Source: CAXOVX01 sp964213345 (GTDB lineage: Bacteria > Pseudomonadota > Alphaproteobacteria > Rickettsiales > Midichloriaceae). Taken from it: a stretch of 64,000 nucleotides of DNA. How positions within the stretch are numbered: position 1 is the first letter of the stretch; each line of letters opens with the position of its first letter. Location: positions 62,001 to 126,000 of the forward strand of contig CAXOVX010000015.1 of assembly GCA_964213345.1 (NCBI GenBank), written 5' to 3'. The notes under the pieces are model-generated. The model was not told the origin of the DNA, did no database searches, and worked only from the letters and a program-made list of their open reading frames with translations. Below are positions 17,887 to 26,261 of the stretch, piece by piece. A program made the translations under genes and the position numbers.

Positions 17887-18447
17887 CTACACTCCTTCCA
17901 GCACTTCTCCTATAATGAAATGCTCTATAAATAACTCATTACAGTATAAATCTGCAACTCCTATACAATATTCATAATATGACCAATCAAGCACCGCACA
18001 ATGTCCTGAACTATCGTCAATAGGGATGAACCCACTATTGCTGTCTTGCACTTTGTCTTTGCACTCACTTACCATCAAAGCCTTCATTCCAGGATCATTC
18101 ATCGCATTTTTCAAACTATTCATCGCATTATAGGTAAAAATATCTTTATCAAATAAATCAGACAGTACACCTACAGAAATTGCATTTTTGAATGAGTCTA
18201 GATTAAATCCAGGAAGTTGACCAAAGTGCTCTAGTGTAATCGAAGATTCACCTATTGTGGCACTATTCTGCTGCCCCTGCAAATAAATGAACCCAGCGTA
18301 AAGGTCAGATAGGTGTAGGCCTACCTTTACCACCTGACTACACGTGATACTTGCACCACATACATTGCTCAAAGCTTGTGTGATCACAGTTAAGGTACTT
18401 AGCAGTAAATTTGATGCTTGTTGTTCCGCTAAACTTGCCATATACAT
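17887..18447 (-). CDS. Unknown protein with conserved-looking cysteines
   Basis: I do not recognise this 186-residue protein. It starts MYMASLAEQQASNLLLSTL, has no clear signal peptide, and carries seven cysteines: two near residues 30-36 (VCGASITCSQ), one near 130 (SECKDK), and four between residues 149 and 168 (HCAV, YCIG, LYCNE). It ends in a hydrophobic/acidic tail. It lies 57 bp upstream of the barrel gene on the same strand and 152 bp downstream of the octapeptide-repeat gene, so the three may be one expression unit. The style (TIGESSITLEHFGQL, DPGMKALMVSECKD) resembles the non-repeat domains of the next gene, but this is only an impression. Confidence 0.55.
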   Translation of the reverse strand: MYMASLAEQQASNLLLSTLTVITQALSNVCGASITCSQVVKVGLHLSDLYAGFIYLQGQQNSATIGESSITLEHFGQLPGFNLDSFKNAISVGVLSDLFDKDIFTYNAMNSLKNAMNDPGMKALMVSECKDKVQDSNSGFIPIDDSSGHCAVLDWSYYEYCIGVADLYCNELFIEHFIIGEVLEGV

Positions 18448-18497
18448 TCCACAGAAAATTAATAATAAAACATTAACCTAGCATAAATTTACCGCCA

Positions 18498-18528
18498 GTA
18501 CCAAGTCCCATTTTAAAACGAGTACTAG
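18498..18528 (+). repeat. Left-end fragment of the MITE-like repeat
   Basis: TACCAAGTCCCATTTTAAAACG followed by AGTACTAG matches the left end of the dispersed repeat. The rest of the element is unrecognisable. It lies between the octapeptide-repeat gene and the Cys-containing unknown. Confidence 0.55.
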
Positions 18529-18599
18529 TATAACACCACGGCACAACGCAACCCACCTAGAATAAATCGCAAAGTGAGCTGTCGTCGTACCAAAATGCT

Positions 18600-20519
18600 T
18601 TACTGCTGCGGCAGTTCGACATCTTGCGCTAACTTGATAAAATCGTCACATAAAAACCATGCATCATCTATCATAGCCTTAGTCCAATTAATATCTGTAT
18701 CAGCTCGACATATCCTATTGGCTTCTGTATTGATTTCCGTTGTGTGAACTGTTATGTCCCCAACGCTATCAAGCAACGTCTTTGATGCAGTTGCTATATC
18801 GTTGGCACATTGCTGTGCGTCTGAATTAAGTGCTGCTACATTTTTCAACACATCATCGGTAAATTTAAGCAGCTTGTTAGCAGTTTCTTTGTCCCCCATT
18901 GCTGGGATCATTGCCATTATCTTTTGATAACATGAACCACTAACACCTGCATCTGTATCAGCCTTTGCCTTTGCTATCATCTTCAGCACATCTTTTGCCT
19001 GAGCCCAGAATTTTTGTCCTTCTGCCTTCACTTCTTCTGTCTGTAGTTCTTCCTTTACTTCTATCTTTTGTTCTTCCTTCACTCCTATCTTTTGTTCTTC
19101 CTTCACTCCTGTCTTTTGTTCTTCCTTCACTCCTGTCTTTTGTTCTTCCTTCACTCCTGTCTTTTGTTCTTCCTTTACTTCTATCTTTTGTTCTTCCTTC
19201 ACTCCTATCTTTTGTTCTTCCTTCACTCCTATCTTTTGTTCTTCCTTCACTCCTGTCTTTTGTTCTTCCTTTACTTCTATCTTTTGTTCTTCCTTCACTC
19301 CTATCTTTTGTTCTTCCTTCACTCCTGTCTTTTGTTCTTCCTTTACTTCTATCTTTTGTTCTTCCTTCACTCCTATCTTTTGTTCTTCCTTCACTCCTAT
19401 CTTTTGTTCTTCCTTCACTCCTGTCTTTTGTTCTTCCTTTACTTCTATCTTTTGTTCTTCCTTCACTCCTATCTTTTGTTCTTCCTTCACTCCTATCTTT
19501 TGTTCTTCCTTCACTCCTGTCTTTTGTTCTTCCTTCACTCCTGTCTTTTGTTCTTCCTTCACTTCTGTCTGTAGCTTTCCTACCAATCCGAAGAAATTTT
19601 TGTTGCAGTATTCTTTTGCGATATCTGCAGGAGCATCATTATAACATCTAATGGTCAAGTTTTTCAGCAGCGCTTCACCTTCAGCACTATCAGCAACAAC
19701 CTTATCCATGATTGTTTTCACGAAATTTGAATCTGTATATCCTGTTTTAAGCCCTGCCAACTTTTCACTAACTTTTGAAGTAAAAATGTCATAAGGTAAG
19801 CGAGCTTCACCGTTACCCAGTTTGAAATCTGAGAAAGATTTGGGTCCTTCATTATTATTCATCAACTCTATGCTCATAACATAATCAGCCAGATGCGCCT
19901 GTGCACTAACACCACCATTCCTTACTTCACCATAGCTAGTTTCAAGAACATCAATCATCTGCTTCAAGATTGACTCAGCATTATTCAATATAACCTGCTG
20001 TTCATTAGTTACTGTATGACCTATGCTATAATCTATGTGATTTTCTGTTATTTCTTTTGGTACAGAGCTAGCATTTTGAAATGTGTATTTTTCAATATTT
20101 TCAGCTATTTTACTCATTTTCCCCAAGAAATCCCCATTACAGAAGATCTTTGATTCAGCGGATTGATGAAAAATGTTCTTTTGACATGTTACATTCGTAA
20201 ATTCATCAGTGGAGTTCTTGGTACCTAAATTCCCGATAACATTAGCAATGTGTTCTGATGTATAGTTGTAGTTTCTTTGAAATTTTGTAAACCCTGCTTT
20301 TAGGGTATCATTGAAGAGAGTGGTGTTTACACCCTTAATTGTGCTCAGTGTGTTTATCCCAAAGGTGTTTGTGCCAAGAGCTTCTGTTATATCAGCACTA
20401 CCATCCTGTGCTGTTTGATAAGCATCCTGAATCATCTTTGACATTTGTGTTACAAGCATTTCAGTTTGCTGTAAGAGCATAATTTTCTCATGCTTCTCTC
20501 TTATTGTCATTACTGTCAT
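18600..20519 (-). CDS. Large protein with 22 tandem octapeptides, candidate secreted/host-facing protein
   Basis: This 639-residue protein matches no family I know. Residues about 316-493 are 22 copies of an octapeptide (G/E)VKEEQK(T/I), highly charged and predicted helical or extended. It is flanked on both sides by an LQTE sequence. Two non-repeat modules before the array appear related: each has a helical run, then a Cys, about 15 residues, then a Cys followed by (N)-x-(D/N)F(L/F)G (CQKNIFH...FCNGDFLG and CYNDAP...YCNKNFFG). The C-terminal part (about 500-639) has five more Cys. No signal peptide or membrane span is visible. Acidic/basic tandem-repeat proteins of this style are common secreted effectors and antigens in Ehrlichia and Anaplasma, but homology is not shown. 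Confidence 0.65.
   Translation of the reverse strand: MTVMTIREKHEKIMLLQQTEMLVTQMSKMIQDAYQTAQDGSADITEALGTNTFGINTLSTIKGVNTTLFNDTLKAGFTKFQRNYNYTSEHIANVIGNLGTKNSTDEFTNVTCQKNIFHQSAESKIFCNGDFLGKMSKIAENIEKYTFQNASSVPKEITENHIDYSIGHTVTNEQQVILNNAESILKQMIDVLETSYGEVRNGGVSAQAHLADYVMSIELMNNNEGPKSFSDFKLGNGEARLPYDIFTSKVSEKLAGLKTGYTDSNFVKTIMDKVVADSAEGEALLKNLTIRCYNDAPADIAKEYCNKNFFGLVGKLQTEVKEEQKTGVKEEQKTGVKEEQKIGVKEEQKIGVKEEQKIEVKEEQKTGVKEEQKIGVKEEQKIGVKEEQKIEVKEEQKTGVKEEQKIGVKEEQKIEVKEEQKTGVKEEQKIGVKEEQKIGVKEEQKIEVKEEQKTGVKEEQKTGVKEEQKTGVKEEQKIGVKEEQKIEVKEELQTEEVKAEGQKFWAQAKDVLKMIAKAKADTDAGVSGSCYQKIMAMIPAMGDKETANKLLKFTDDVLKNVAALNSDAQQCANDIATASKTLLDSVGDITVHTTEINTEANRICRADTDINWTKAMIDDAWFLCDDFIKLAQDVELPQQ
19041..19572. 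repeat. 24-bp tandem repeat array inside the coding region
   Basis: There are 22 units of 24 bp with near-perfect identity, read on the plus strand as CTTTTGTTCTTCCTTCACTC plus four more bases. Units differ only at two codons: Thr/Ile and Gly/Glu. Units carrying the Glu codon occur at unit numbers 1, 6, 10, 13, 17 and 22, giving the symmetrical spacing 5-4-3-4-5. All lengths are multiples of 24, so the frame is kept. Confidence 0.95.
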
Positions 20520-20844
20520 AAAATCTTCCCCTATGATAAAAAATAAATTATCGTACTATATCACTACCACTTGCTCATACCAATCGAGCACCCGTAGTGT
20601 ATGTGTAATATTTAATAAAAGCAACAATTATTTTTAATATTTTTCAATCATAAAGAGAATATGCTACAAGCAGTGTGTTAATTTATTCTACGCTTCCTGC
20701 ATTTATAAACCTGTACTCAAAATCGAGAGGATCTGATTTTTTGCAATAATCCTAACTTGCAAAAAACATGTAAACAGGTTTTACTGGTGGAAACCATTGA
20801 GAAAAATAAAATTCCTCATGAATCGCTCTTCATAAATAGACAAT
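20520..20844. other. Divergent intergenic region
   Basis: This 325-bp gap lies between the start of the octapeptide-repeat gene (minus) and the start of the prepilin-peptidase-like gene (plus), so it must carry promoters in both directions. It is very AT-rich. I see no RNA gene and no confident promoter pair. Confidence 0.4.
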
Positions 20845-21585
20845 ATGGCAGCTTTTACTATGATATTATCAAATATAATAGCAGCAGTGTTTGGCTTACT
20901 GATAGGCAATTTTGCAACAACAGCTTTGCATCGATTACCGCGTAGAGTCACTCTGATGGGATTTCACAAAACACTAACACAGCCCCCATTTTGCTCATGG
21001 TGTCATCATCCACTGCGTTTTTACGAATACCTACCATTTATAAGCTGGTTTACCACATTAGGTAAGTGCAATTACTGTGGACATCAAATTAGCAAATCTT
21101 ACACCATCATCGAAGCACTCACCTCCTTAGTTGCAATCACCGCTTATAATGTGCATGGATTTAGTGAGCCCTACATCTTGATAGTCATTTTTACCGCTTG
21201 CCTTCTACTTGCCATATTTTTATATGTTGAGCATGGCACTATTTTTACTATCATAACGTTTGTAATTTGCGTATTAGGAGCAATTTACAGAACACTCGTT
21301 GATCACACTGTTCTTCCATGGGTAACTAGAGTCTGCCTGGCATCAATTATGAGCATGTACTTACTACATAGGGACGATAATCTGTTGGATAAAGCAAAAC
21401 AAAGTGTCGTACATACAATTATACCAGCTGGCATATGGTGTAGTAGTCTTACCTCATTTTCTTTCTATTGCTTTATAACAACACTTTATTTATATTATAA
21501 ATTTTATAAAATGCTCCCTAAGCAGTTTCAGGGATACGTTATGAACATAGTATTATTGGCTATGTTTGTTTTTGCTTCTTATTAA
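20845..21585 (+). CDS. Prepilin-peptidase (A24) relative with intact Cys domain but no catalytic aspartates
   Basis: The 246-residue membrane protein starts like type IV prepilin peptidases: a first span, then the zinc/disulfide domain with Cys50-x-x-Cys53 (PPFCSWCHHPLRFYEYLP), SWFTTLGKC and Cys75-x-x-Cys78 (KCNYCGHQISKSYTIIE). That part aligns with the methyltransferase-associated loop of PilD. In active enzymes the following spans carry an Asp in a DxxxxxLPD-type segment and a GxGD motif. Here those places read LYVEHGTIF and LLHRDDNLLDKAK, so the peptidase looks inactive. No pilin or secretion ATPase gene is nearby. The 3' end overlaps the open frame before radA but ends 4 bp before the chosen radA start. 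Confidence 0.75.
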   Translation: MAAFTMILSNIIAAVFGLLIGNFATTALHRLPRRVTLMGFHKTLTQPPFCSWCHHPLRFYEYLPFISWFTTLGKCNYCGHQISKSYTIIEALTSLVAITAYNVHGFSEPYILIVIFTACLLLAIFLYVEHGTIFTIITFVICVLGAIYRTLVDHTVLPWVTRVCLASIMSMYLLHRDDNLLDKAKQSVVHTIIPAGIWCSSLTSFSFYCFITTLYLYYKFYKMLPKQFQGYVMNIVLLAMFVFASY

Positions 21586-21589
21586 TGTG

Positions 21590-22963
21590 ATGGGTAAATC
21601 CGTATACATATGTCAAATATGCGGCAGTCAGTACAATAAATGGCAGGGGAAGTGTGAAGAATGCGAAACATGGAATACTATAATCGAGGAAATAGTAGAT
21701 TCACTCCCTTTTATCGGTAAGAAGGGAGAAAAGACAAAAGTTAGCAGTAGTGGAGTGGAAGTTTTCGATCTAAGTAATATATCGCAAACTGAAGTAACAA
21801 GATATAGTACTGGTATCGAAGAATTTAATCGTGTACTAGGTGGTGGCATCGTGCCAGGTGTTGCAGTCTTGCTGTACGGTGAACCTGGAATAGGTAAATC
21901 AACTCTACTGTTGCAGCTATGTAATACAATTAGCCTTAACAGCTTCCAATGTTGGTATATCAGTGGCGAAGAATCTGTAGCACAAATCAAAATCAGGGCC
22001 CACAGACTTGAAATTAATAATCAGAACATAAAATTACTAGCAACAACCAATATCACAGATATTGCAACAATAGCAAATCAGCTCAAATCCCCTAGTCTCA
22101 TCATCATAGACTCCATCCAGACTATGTACTCCGAGTACATTAACTCTGCTCCAGGAACAGTAAGCCAGGTAAAAACATGTGCGTTTGAGTTAATAAAAAT
22201 GGCAAAAAAACATAGCGCAGCGCTTATCATTGTAGGACATATTACTAAAGATGGACAAGTAGCAGGACCAAAATTACTAGAACATATGGTAGATACAGTG
22301 CTATCTTTTGAGGGTGAAAATACACGACAATACAGAATTGTGCGGGCAATAAAGAATCGATTTGGCTCAACTAATGAAATTGGCGTATTCGAAATGTCCG
22401 GACACGGCTTAACTGAAGTAAGCAACCCATCCAGCATATTTATGCCAGATAAAAATCAAAAAATTAGCGGATCTTGCATATTTGCCGGCATAGAAGGAAC
22501 TAGAAGTATATTAGTAGAGGTACAGGCATTAGTCGCACAATCTTTTCTGGTAACACCAAGAAGAGCTGCTGTAGGTTGCGACAATAACAGACTAGCAATG
22601 ATTATCGCTATACTAAACGCCAGGCTAAACCTCAATCTAATGAATAAAGAGGTATACCTCAATATAGCAGGAGGTCTTAAAATCAACGAACCTGCTATAG
22701 ACCTGGCAGTGGCAATAGCTCTGATCTCAGCGGCTCACTCTGTTACCATAGAAAGAGATACAGTGTTTTTTGGAGAGATAGGTTTATTAGGCGAGCTACG
22801 GCAAGTAATACACGTAGAATCTAGAATTAATGAGGCAAAAAAATTGGGATTTAAGAAAATTGTAATGCCATACGATAAAAAGAATCATGTTAATATGGAT
22901 ATAGAAATTGCTTATGTAAAAAATATAACTGAGATAGCAAAAATATTACTCAACAATAAATAA
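21590..22963 (+). CDS. radA: DNA repair protein RadA (Sms)
   Basis: RadA is a RecA-like branch-migration helicase of homologous recombination. The start at 21590 (MGKSVYICQICG) places the zinc finger at the usual N-terminus, with C8, C11, C22 and C25 (CQICG...GKCEEC). Walker A is GEPGIGKSTLLLQ. The family-specific KNRFG motif appears as KNRFGSTNEIGVFEM. The C-terminal Lon-protease-like domain is present (VYLNIAGGLKINEPAIDLAVA). 457 residues is the normal length. An eight-residue upstream extension to 21566 is possible but would overlap the previous gene. cvpA follows 17 bp later, probably co-transcribed. Confidence 0.95.
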   Translation: MGKSVYICQICGSQYNKWQGKCEECETWNTIIEEIVDSLPFIGKKGEKTKVSSSGVEVFDLSNISQTEVTRYSTGIEEFNRVLGGGIVPGVAVLLYGEPGIGKSTLLLQLCNTISLNSFQCWYISGEESVAQIKIRAHRLEINNQNIKLLATTNITDIATIANQLKSPSLIIIDSIQTMYSEYINSAPGTVSQVKTCAFELIKMAKKHSAALIIVGHITKDGQVAGPKLLEHMVDTVLSFEGENTRQYRIVRAIKNRFGSTNEIGVFEMSGHGLTEVSNPSSIFMPDKNQKISGSCIFAGIEGTRSILVEVQALVAQSFLVTPRRAAVGCDNNRLAMIIAILNARLNLNLMNKEVYLNIAGGLKINEPAIDLAVAIALISAAHSVTIERDTVFFGEIGLLGELRQVIHVESRINEAKKLGFKKIVMPYDKKNHVNMDIEIAYVKNITEIAKILLNNK

Positions 22964-22980
22964 CTCATATTACATCAATC

Positions 22981-23796
22981 ATGATAAGTTTTGAAATCCT
23001 CAAAATTAACGCTTTCGACATACTACTGATAATCATCGTATTGCTGTCAACTCTTACGGCTTTTAATCGTGGATTTATAGGCGCTGTATTGAGCCTGGGA
23101 GGATGGGTGTTATCTATTATCCTGACATACTTAATCTTTCCCTACTTAGAACCATTCTTGCAAAAACACACTAATGGCTCAGAATTTTTAACTTTTTGCA
23201 TAGGATACGTAGGTGGGTTAATTTTTTTCCTATTATTTTTTGCTATTCTAAATTTCATAATCTCTATGAGTTTAGGTAGCTTAGTTCAAGGTAAGTTTAA
23301 TAAGTTTTTAGGAGCGTGCTTTGGTATATTTAAAGGTTGGTTACTTATATCATTCCTTTTTTTGTGCTTTTCAGTAATTGCAAGCATATTCGAGGGAAAA
23401 AATCTGCAAGATGATGAGGTCATGCCATCCTTTATTCAAAAAGCTCAAAGCTTTAACATACTAAAAATGAGTAGAGCACATCTTTTAGAATTTTTACCTC
23501 AATCAATCTCTCAAAGCATACATAGTATCAACGCTAATAATAAAAAAACCAACATCCTATTAATTGCAGCTATAAAAAAATTAGCCCGCTATGCAACACC
23601 TGAAACAGCACACAAGATAGGAGAGGAGGCGCAGAATATCGACTCGTATAAATCTGAACAACAGATGGCCATAGACACTCTAATGAAATTACTCCAGAAC
23701 TATAAACAAAGCTACAGAGAAGGATTAATCACAGAAGATCAAGCACTATCCTCTAGTGAACTACGGCAAATAGAGAACCTCGTAAAAGAAAAATAA
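22981..23796 (+). CDS. cvpA: CvpA family membrane protein
   Basis: CvpA-family proteins are small inner-membrane proteins first linked to colicin V production; their biochemical role is uncertain. The 271-residue protein has four hydrophobic spans in its first 140 residues. The family signature near the start (FDILLIIIVLLSTLTAFNRG, then GFIGAVLSLGGWVLS) is clear, and GKFNKFLGACFGIFKGWLL precedes the fourth span. The remaining about 130 residues are hydrophilic and cytoplasmic or periplasmic. It follows radA at 17 bp. A complete MITE-like repeat begins 16 bp after its stop. Confidence 0.85.
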   Translation: MISFEILKINAFDILLIIIVLLSTLTAFNRGFIGAVLSLGGWVLSIILTYLIFPYLEPFLQKHTNGSEFLTFCIGYVGGLIFFLLFFAILNFIISMSLGSLVQGKFNKFLGACFGIFKGWLLISFLFLCFSVIASIFEGKNLQDDEVMPSFIQKAQSFNILKMSRAHLLEFLPQSISQSIHSINANNKKTNILLIAAIKKLARYATPETAHKIGEEAQNIDSYKSEQQMAIDTLMKLLQNYKQSYREGLITEDQALSSSELRQIENLVKEK

Positions 23797-23812
23797 AACT
23801 ACTGGGGAAAAA

Positions 23813-23942
23813 ATACCAAGTTTCATTTATTAAATGAGCACTAGGAGTGCAATGGTGAGGGTGAGGGAGTGTAGAAATACTACATGACTGACCCCGAATC
23901 CTACAGTGCAGCGAAGTGAGCATTAAAAGGGGGACTTGGTAT
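23813..23942 (+). repeat. MITE-like repeat, complete copy (130 bp)
   Basis: This copy starts ATACCAAGTTTCATTT and ends GGGGACTTGGTAT, so its ends are inverted copies of each other. It fills the gap between cvpA and the convergent ABC-F gene, ending 4 bp from the latter's stop codon. As an inverted-ended element between convergent genes it could also act as a transcription terminator (inference). Confidence 0.85.
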
Positions 23943-23946
23943 AGTA

Positions 23947-25797
23947 TCACTTTTCATAATCAATTTTTTGTTGGGTCTTCATCCACTCAGCTTCTATTGT
24001 TGTCAATTCTTCCGATAAGTGCGCTAAGGCGGTATTTAAGGCCTTTAGTTGTTTGTACTCACTCATTGCCGAGAGTGCCGCAATTTCGTTTTCTATTAGC
24101 CCCCTTTGTTGTGTTTTTTCTTGCAAAATTTTTTCAATATGCTTTGCTTCTTTTTCTAATAGAGAAATTTGCTTAAGTTTATGATCTTCCTTGTTTTTAC
24201 GAGCACTGCGCTTAGCATCTGAACGTTCTTTCTTGCGTTGTGCAACAATTAGCTCACGATATGCATTCACATCACCATCATAAGGTTTGCAATTACCATC
24301 TGCCACCAACCAAAGTCTATCAGCTACACATTCAACTAAGTGTGAGTCGTGACTGACCAAAATTACAGCACCACTGTAATTATTTAGCGCTTGCACTAGT
24401 GCCTCACGCGCATCAATATCAAGATGATTAGTTGGTTCATCGAGAAGCATAATATGCGGAGCATTAAAGCTCATAAGCAATAATAAAAGTCGTGATTTTT
24501 CACCACCTGAAAGTTCTGCTACTCGAGTATCTGCTTTAATCTTGTTAAATCCGAATTTCCCAAGTGCTGCTCGTACCTTAGATTCCAGCTGATCCTTCAT
24601 AACAGCAAATGCAATTTCATACGGAGTTCTCGTGATATCTAATTCTTCAGTTTGATGCTGAGAAAAATATCCTACTTTCAGCTTATTTGGCTTATTTATT
24701 TTTCCCGATAAAGGCGCAAGGCGACCAGACAAAAGCTTTACCAAAGTAGATTTACCATTTCCATTGGCTCCAAGCAAGGCTATACGATCATCCATATCTA
24801 TACGCAAACTAAGTTTACGCAATACAGACAAGCCTTTACTATAACCAACATCAACATCTTCAAGGGTAATCATAGGCGAGTACATTACTTCTGGTTCTGG
24901 AAAGATAAAGGTCGAGGCTCGTTCTGCAATTACCGCATCAACAATATCCATTTTTTCAATGGCCTTTAATCGACTCTGAGCTTGCCTTGCTTTACTAGCT
25001 TTAGCACGGAAACGATCCACGAACTTCATCATCCTCGCTTTTTGCGCAACTTGTTTTTCGTGCAGCAATTGTTGGCTCATCTGTTTTTCTGCACGTTGAC
25101 GCTCAAACCAATCATAATTCCCTGTGTACACCTTCAAACATTTATTATCAAGATGCACAATCTGATTTACAGTTTTATTTAAAATATCCCTATCATGGCT
25201 AATAATGACGAGTGTTTTGTCATAACGCATAAGGTAATTTTCAACCCATACCATTGCTTCAAAATCTAAATGATTCGTTGGCTCATCCAACATTAAAAGA
25301 TCAGGTTGGCGAAATAGCGCTGCAGCCAAAGCAACACGCATCCTCCAACCTCCTGAAAATGTTGATATAGCACTATTTTGTGCTTTGTCATCAAAACCAA
25401 GCCCAGCAAGAATAGTTGCCGCACGTGCAGGAGCTTCATATGCTCTGATTTCATCGAGACGAGCATAAATGTATCCAATGCGATCGGGATCTTCAGCAAT
25501 CTCAGCTTCATGCAAAAGCCTCGCACGTTCTTTATCCGCCGCAAGAACTACATCTATGAGTATAGTATCATCCTCTGGTAAGTCTTGACGTACCATACCA
25601 ACAGTTGCCCCACTGGTAATAATAATTTCACCAGCATCATGCTCAATTTCACCAGCAATTAGCTTGAATAATGTTGATTTTCCAGTGCCATTTGCTCCTA
25701 CCAACCCCACCTTTTGCCCTTTAAAAACGCGCAATGAAGCTTGTTCAAATAGCGTACGACCACCGATGATATAAGTGAGATTTGCAATTGAAAGCAT
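23947..25797 (-). CDS. ABC-F family ATPase
   Basis: ABC-F proteins are soluble twin-ATPase proteins that act on ribosomes in translation. The 616-residue protein has two nucleotide-binding domains. The first has Walker A GANGTGKSTLFKL and LDEPTNHLDFEAM; the second has GANGNGKSTLVKL and LDEPTNHLDIDAR. ABC signatures are FSGGWRMRVALA and LSGGEKSRLLLL. The linker between domains holds the charged helical P-site tRNA interaction motif (about residues 240-290, KQVAQKARMMKFVDRFRAK). A C-terminal coiled-coil extension (about 530-616) is present, as in the Uup/YheS groups. There are no membrane spans. I cannot assign the subgroup with confidence. Confidence 0.93.
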   Translation of the reverse strand: MLSIANLTYIIGGRTLFEQASLRVFKGQKVGLVGANGTGKSTLFKLIAGEIEHDAGEIIITSGATVGMVRQDLPEDDTILIDVVLAADKERARLLHEAEIAEDPDRIGYIYARLDEIRAYEAPARAATILAGLGFDDKAQNSAISTFSGGWRMRVALAAALFRQPDLLMLDEPTNHLDFEAMVWVENYLMRYDKTLVIISHDRDILNKTVNQIVHLDNKCLKVYTGNYDWFERQRAEKQMSQQLLHEKQVAQKARMMKFVDRFRAKASKARQAQSRLKAIEKMDIVDAVIAERASTFIFPEPEVMYSPMITLEDVDVGYSKGLSVLRKLSLRIDMDDRIALLGANGNGKSTLVKLLSGRLAPLSGKINKPNKLKVGYFSQHQTEELDITRTPYEIAFAVMKDQLESKVRAALGKFGFNKIKADTRVAELSGGEKSRLLLLLMSFNAPHIMLLDEPTNHLDIDAREALVQALNNYSGAVILVSHDSHLVECVADRLWLVADGNCKPYDGDVNAYRELIVAQRKKERSDAKRSARKNKEDHKLKQISLLEKEAKHIEKILQEKTQQRGLIENEIAALSAMSEYKQLKALNTALAHLSEELTTIEAEWMKTQQKIDYEK

Positions 25798-25978
25798 GAT
25801 ACCTTATAATTACCATATAAAAAACGAGGCGATTGTACCTCTTTTGCACTCATGGAGCAAGAATAAAGAAACTACAAACATAAATAATAATCTTCAGCAA
25901 TATCACAAAATACTTTGTTTACTTTTATATATTTTTTTGTACTCTACCACTGTGAGTAGAAGCTTTATCATGTTTTAC

Positions 25979-26054
25979 GGGGCTATGGCGCAGTTGGTAG
26001 CGCGTTTGAATGGCATTCAAAAGGTCAGCGGTTCGAATCCGCTTAGCTCCACCA
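25979..26054 (+). tRNA. tRNA-Ala (anticodon GGC)
   Basis: The 76-nt cloverleaf has acceptor GGGGCTA pairing with TAGCTCC. It includes the G3:U70 wobble that identifies alanine tRNAs. The anticodon stem TTTGA/TCAAA encloses the loop ATGGCAT, anticodon GGC. The T loop is GGTTCGAATCC and the CCA end is encoded. Confidence 0.95.
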
Positions 26055-26126
26055 TCTTGAAGATAAGTTGTTGACGGAGAATCTTGTTGCTAGTGTCCGC
26101 AAATTTTGTTAGAAGGAATACTCTCT

Positions 26127-26213
26127 GGATGGATGACCGAGTGGTTTAAGGTACCGGTCTTGAAAATCGGCGTACGTGCAAACGTACCGTGGGTTCGAAT
26201 CCCACTCCATCCG
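26127..26213 (+). tRNA. tRNA-Ser (anticodon TGA)
   Basis: This class II tRNA of 87 nt has acceptor GGATGGA/TCCATCC with discriminator G. The anticodon stem CCGGT/ATCGG encloses CTTGAAA, anticodon TGA. The long variable arm CGTACGTGCAAACGTACC and the T arm GTGGGTTCGAATCCCAC follow. The CCA end is not encoded, so it needs the CCA-adding enzyme. It lies 72 bp after tRNA-Ala. Confidence 0.95.
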
Positions 26214-26261
26214 CGCTTGCAAAAACATAAATTTAGCAACTTGCAACTAATTTAATTACAT

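Noticed and set aside
19041..19572. Possible CRISPR array
   Set aside because: The 24-bp units are directly adjacent with no spacers and encode a protein repeat.
18965..19651. Two long plus-strand frames (18965-19651 and 19068-19574) of leucine/phenylalanine-rich sequence
   Set aside because: They arise because the 24-bp repeat is a multiple of three and stop-free in several frames. They lie opposite the minus-strand octapeptide gene and have no start context.
23813..23942. Interpretation of the repeat as a simple rho-independent terminator
   Set aside because: Copies occur in many contexts including upstream of clpP and inside a gene start, are about 130 bp with a conserved core, and one is interrupted by an IS; a mobile repeat explains more.
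25775..26074. 99-codon frame across the tRNA-Ala gene
   Set aside because: It is covered by a clear tRNA and has no protein features.
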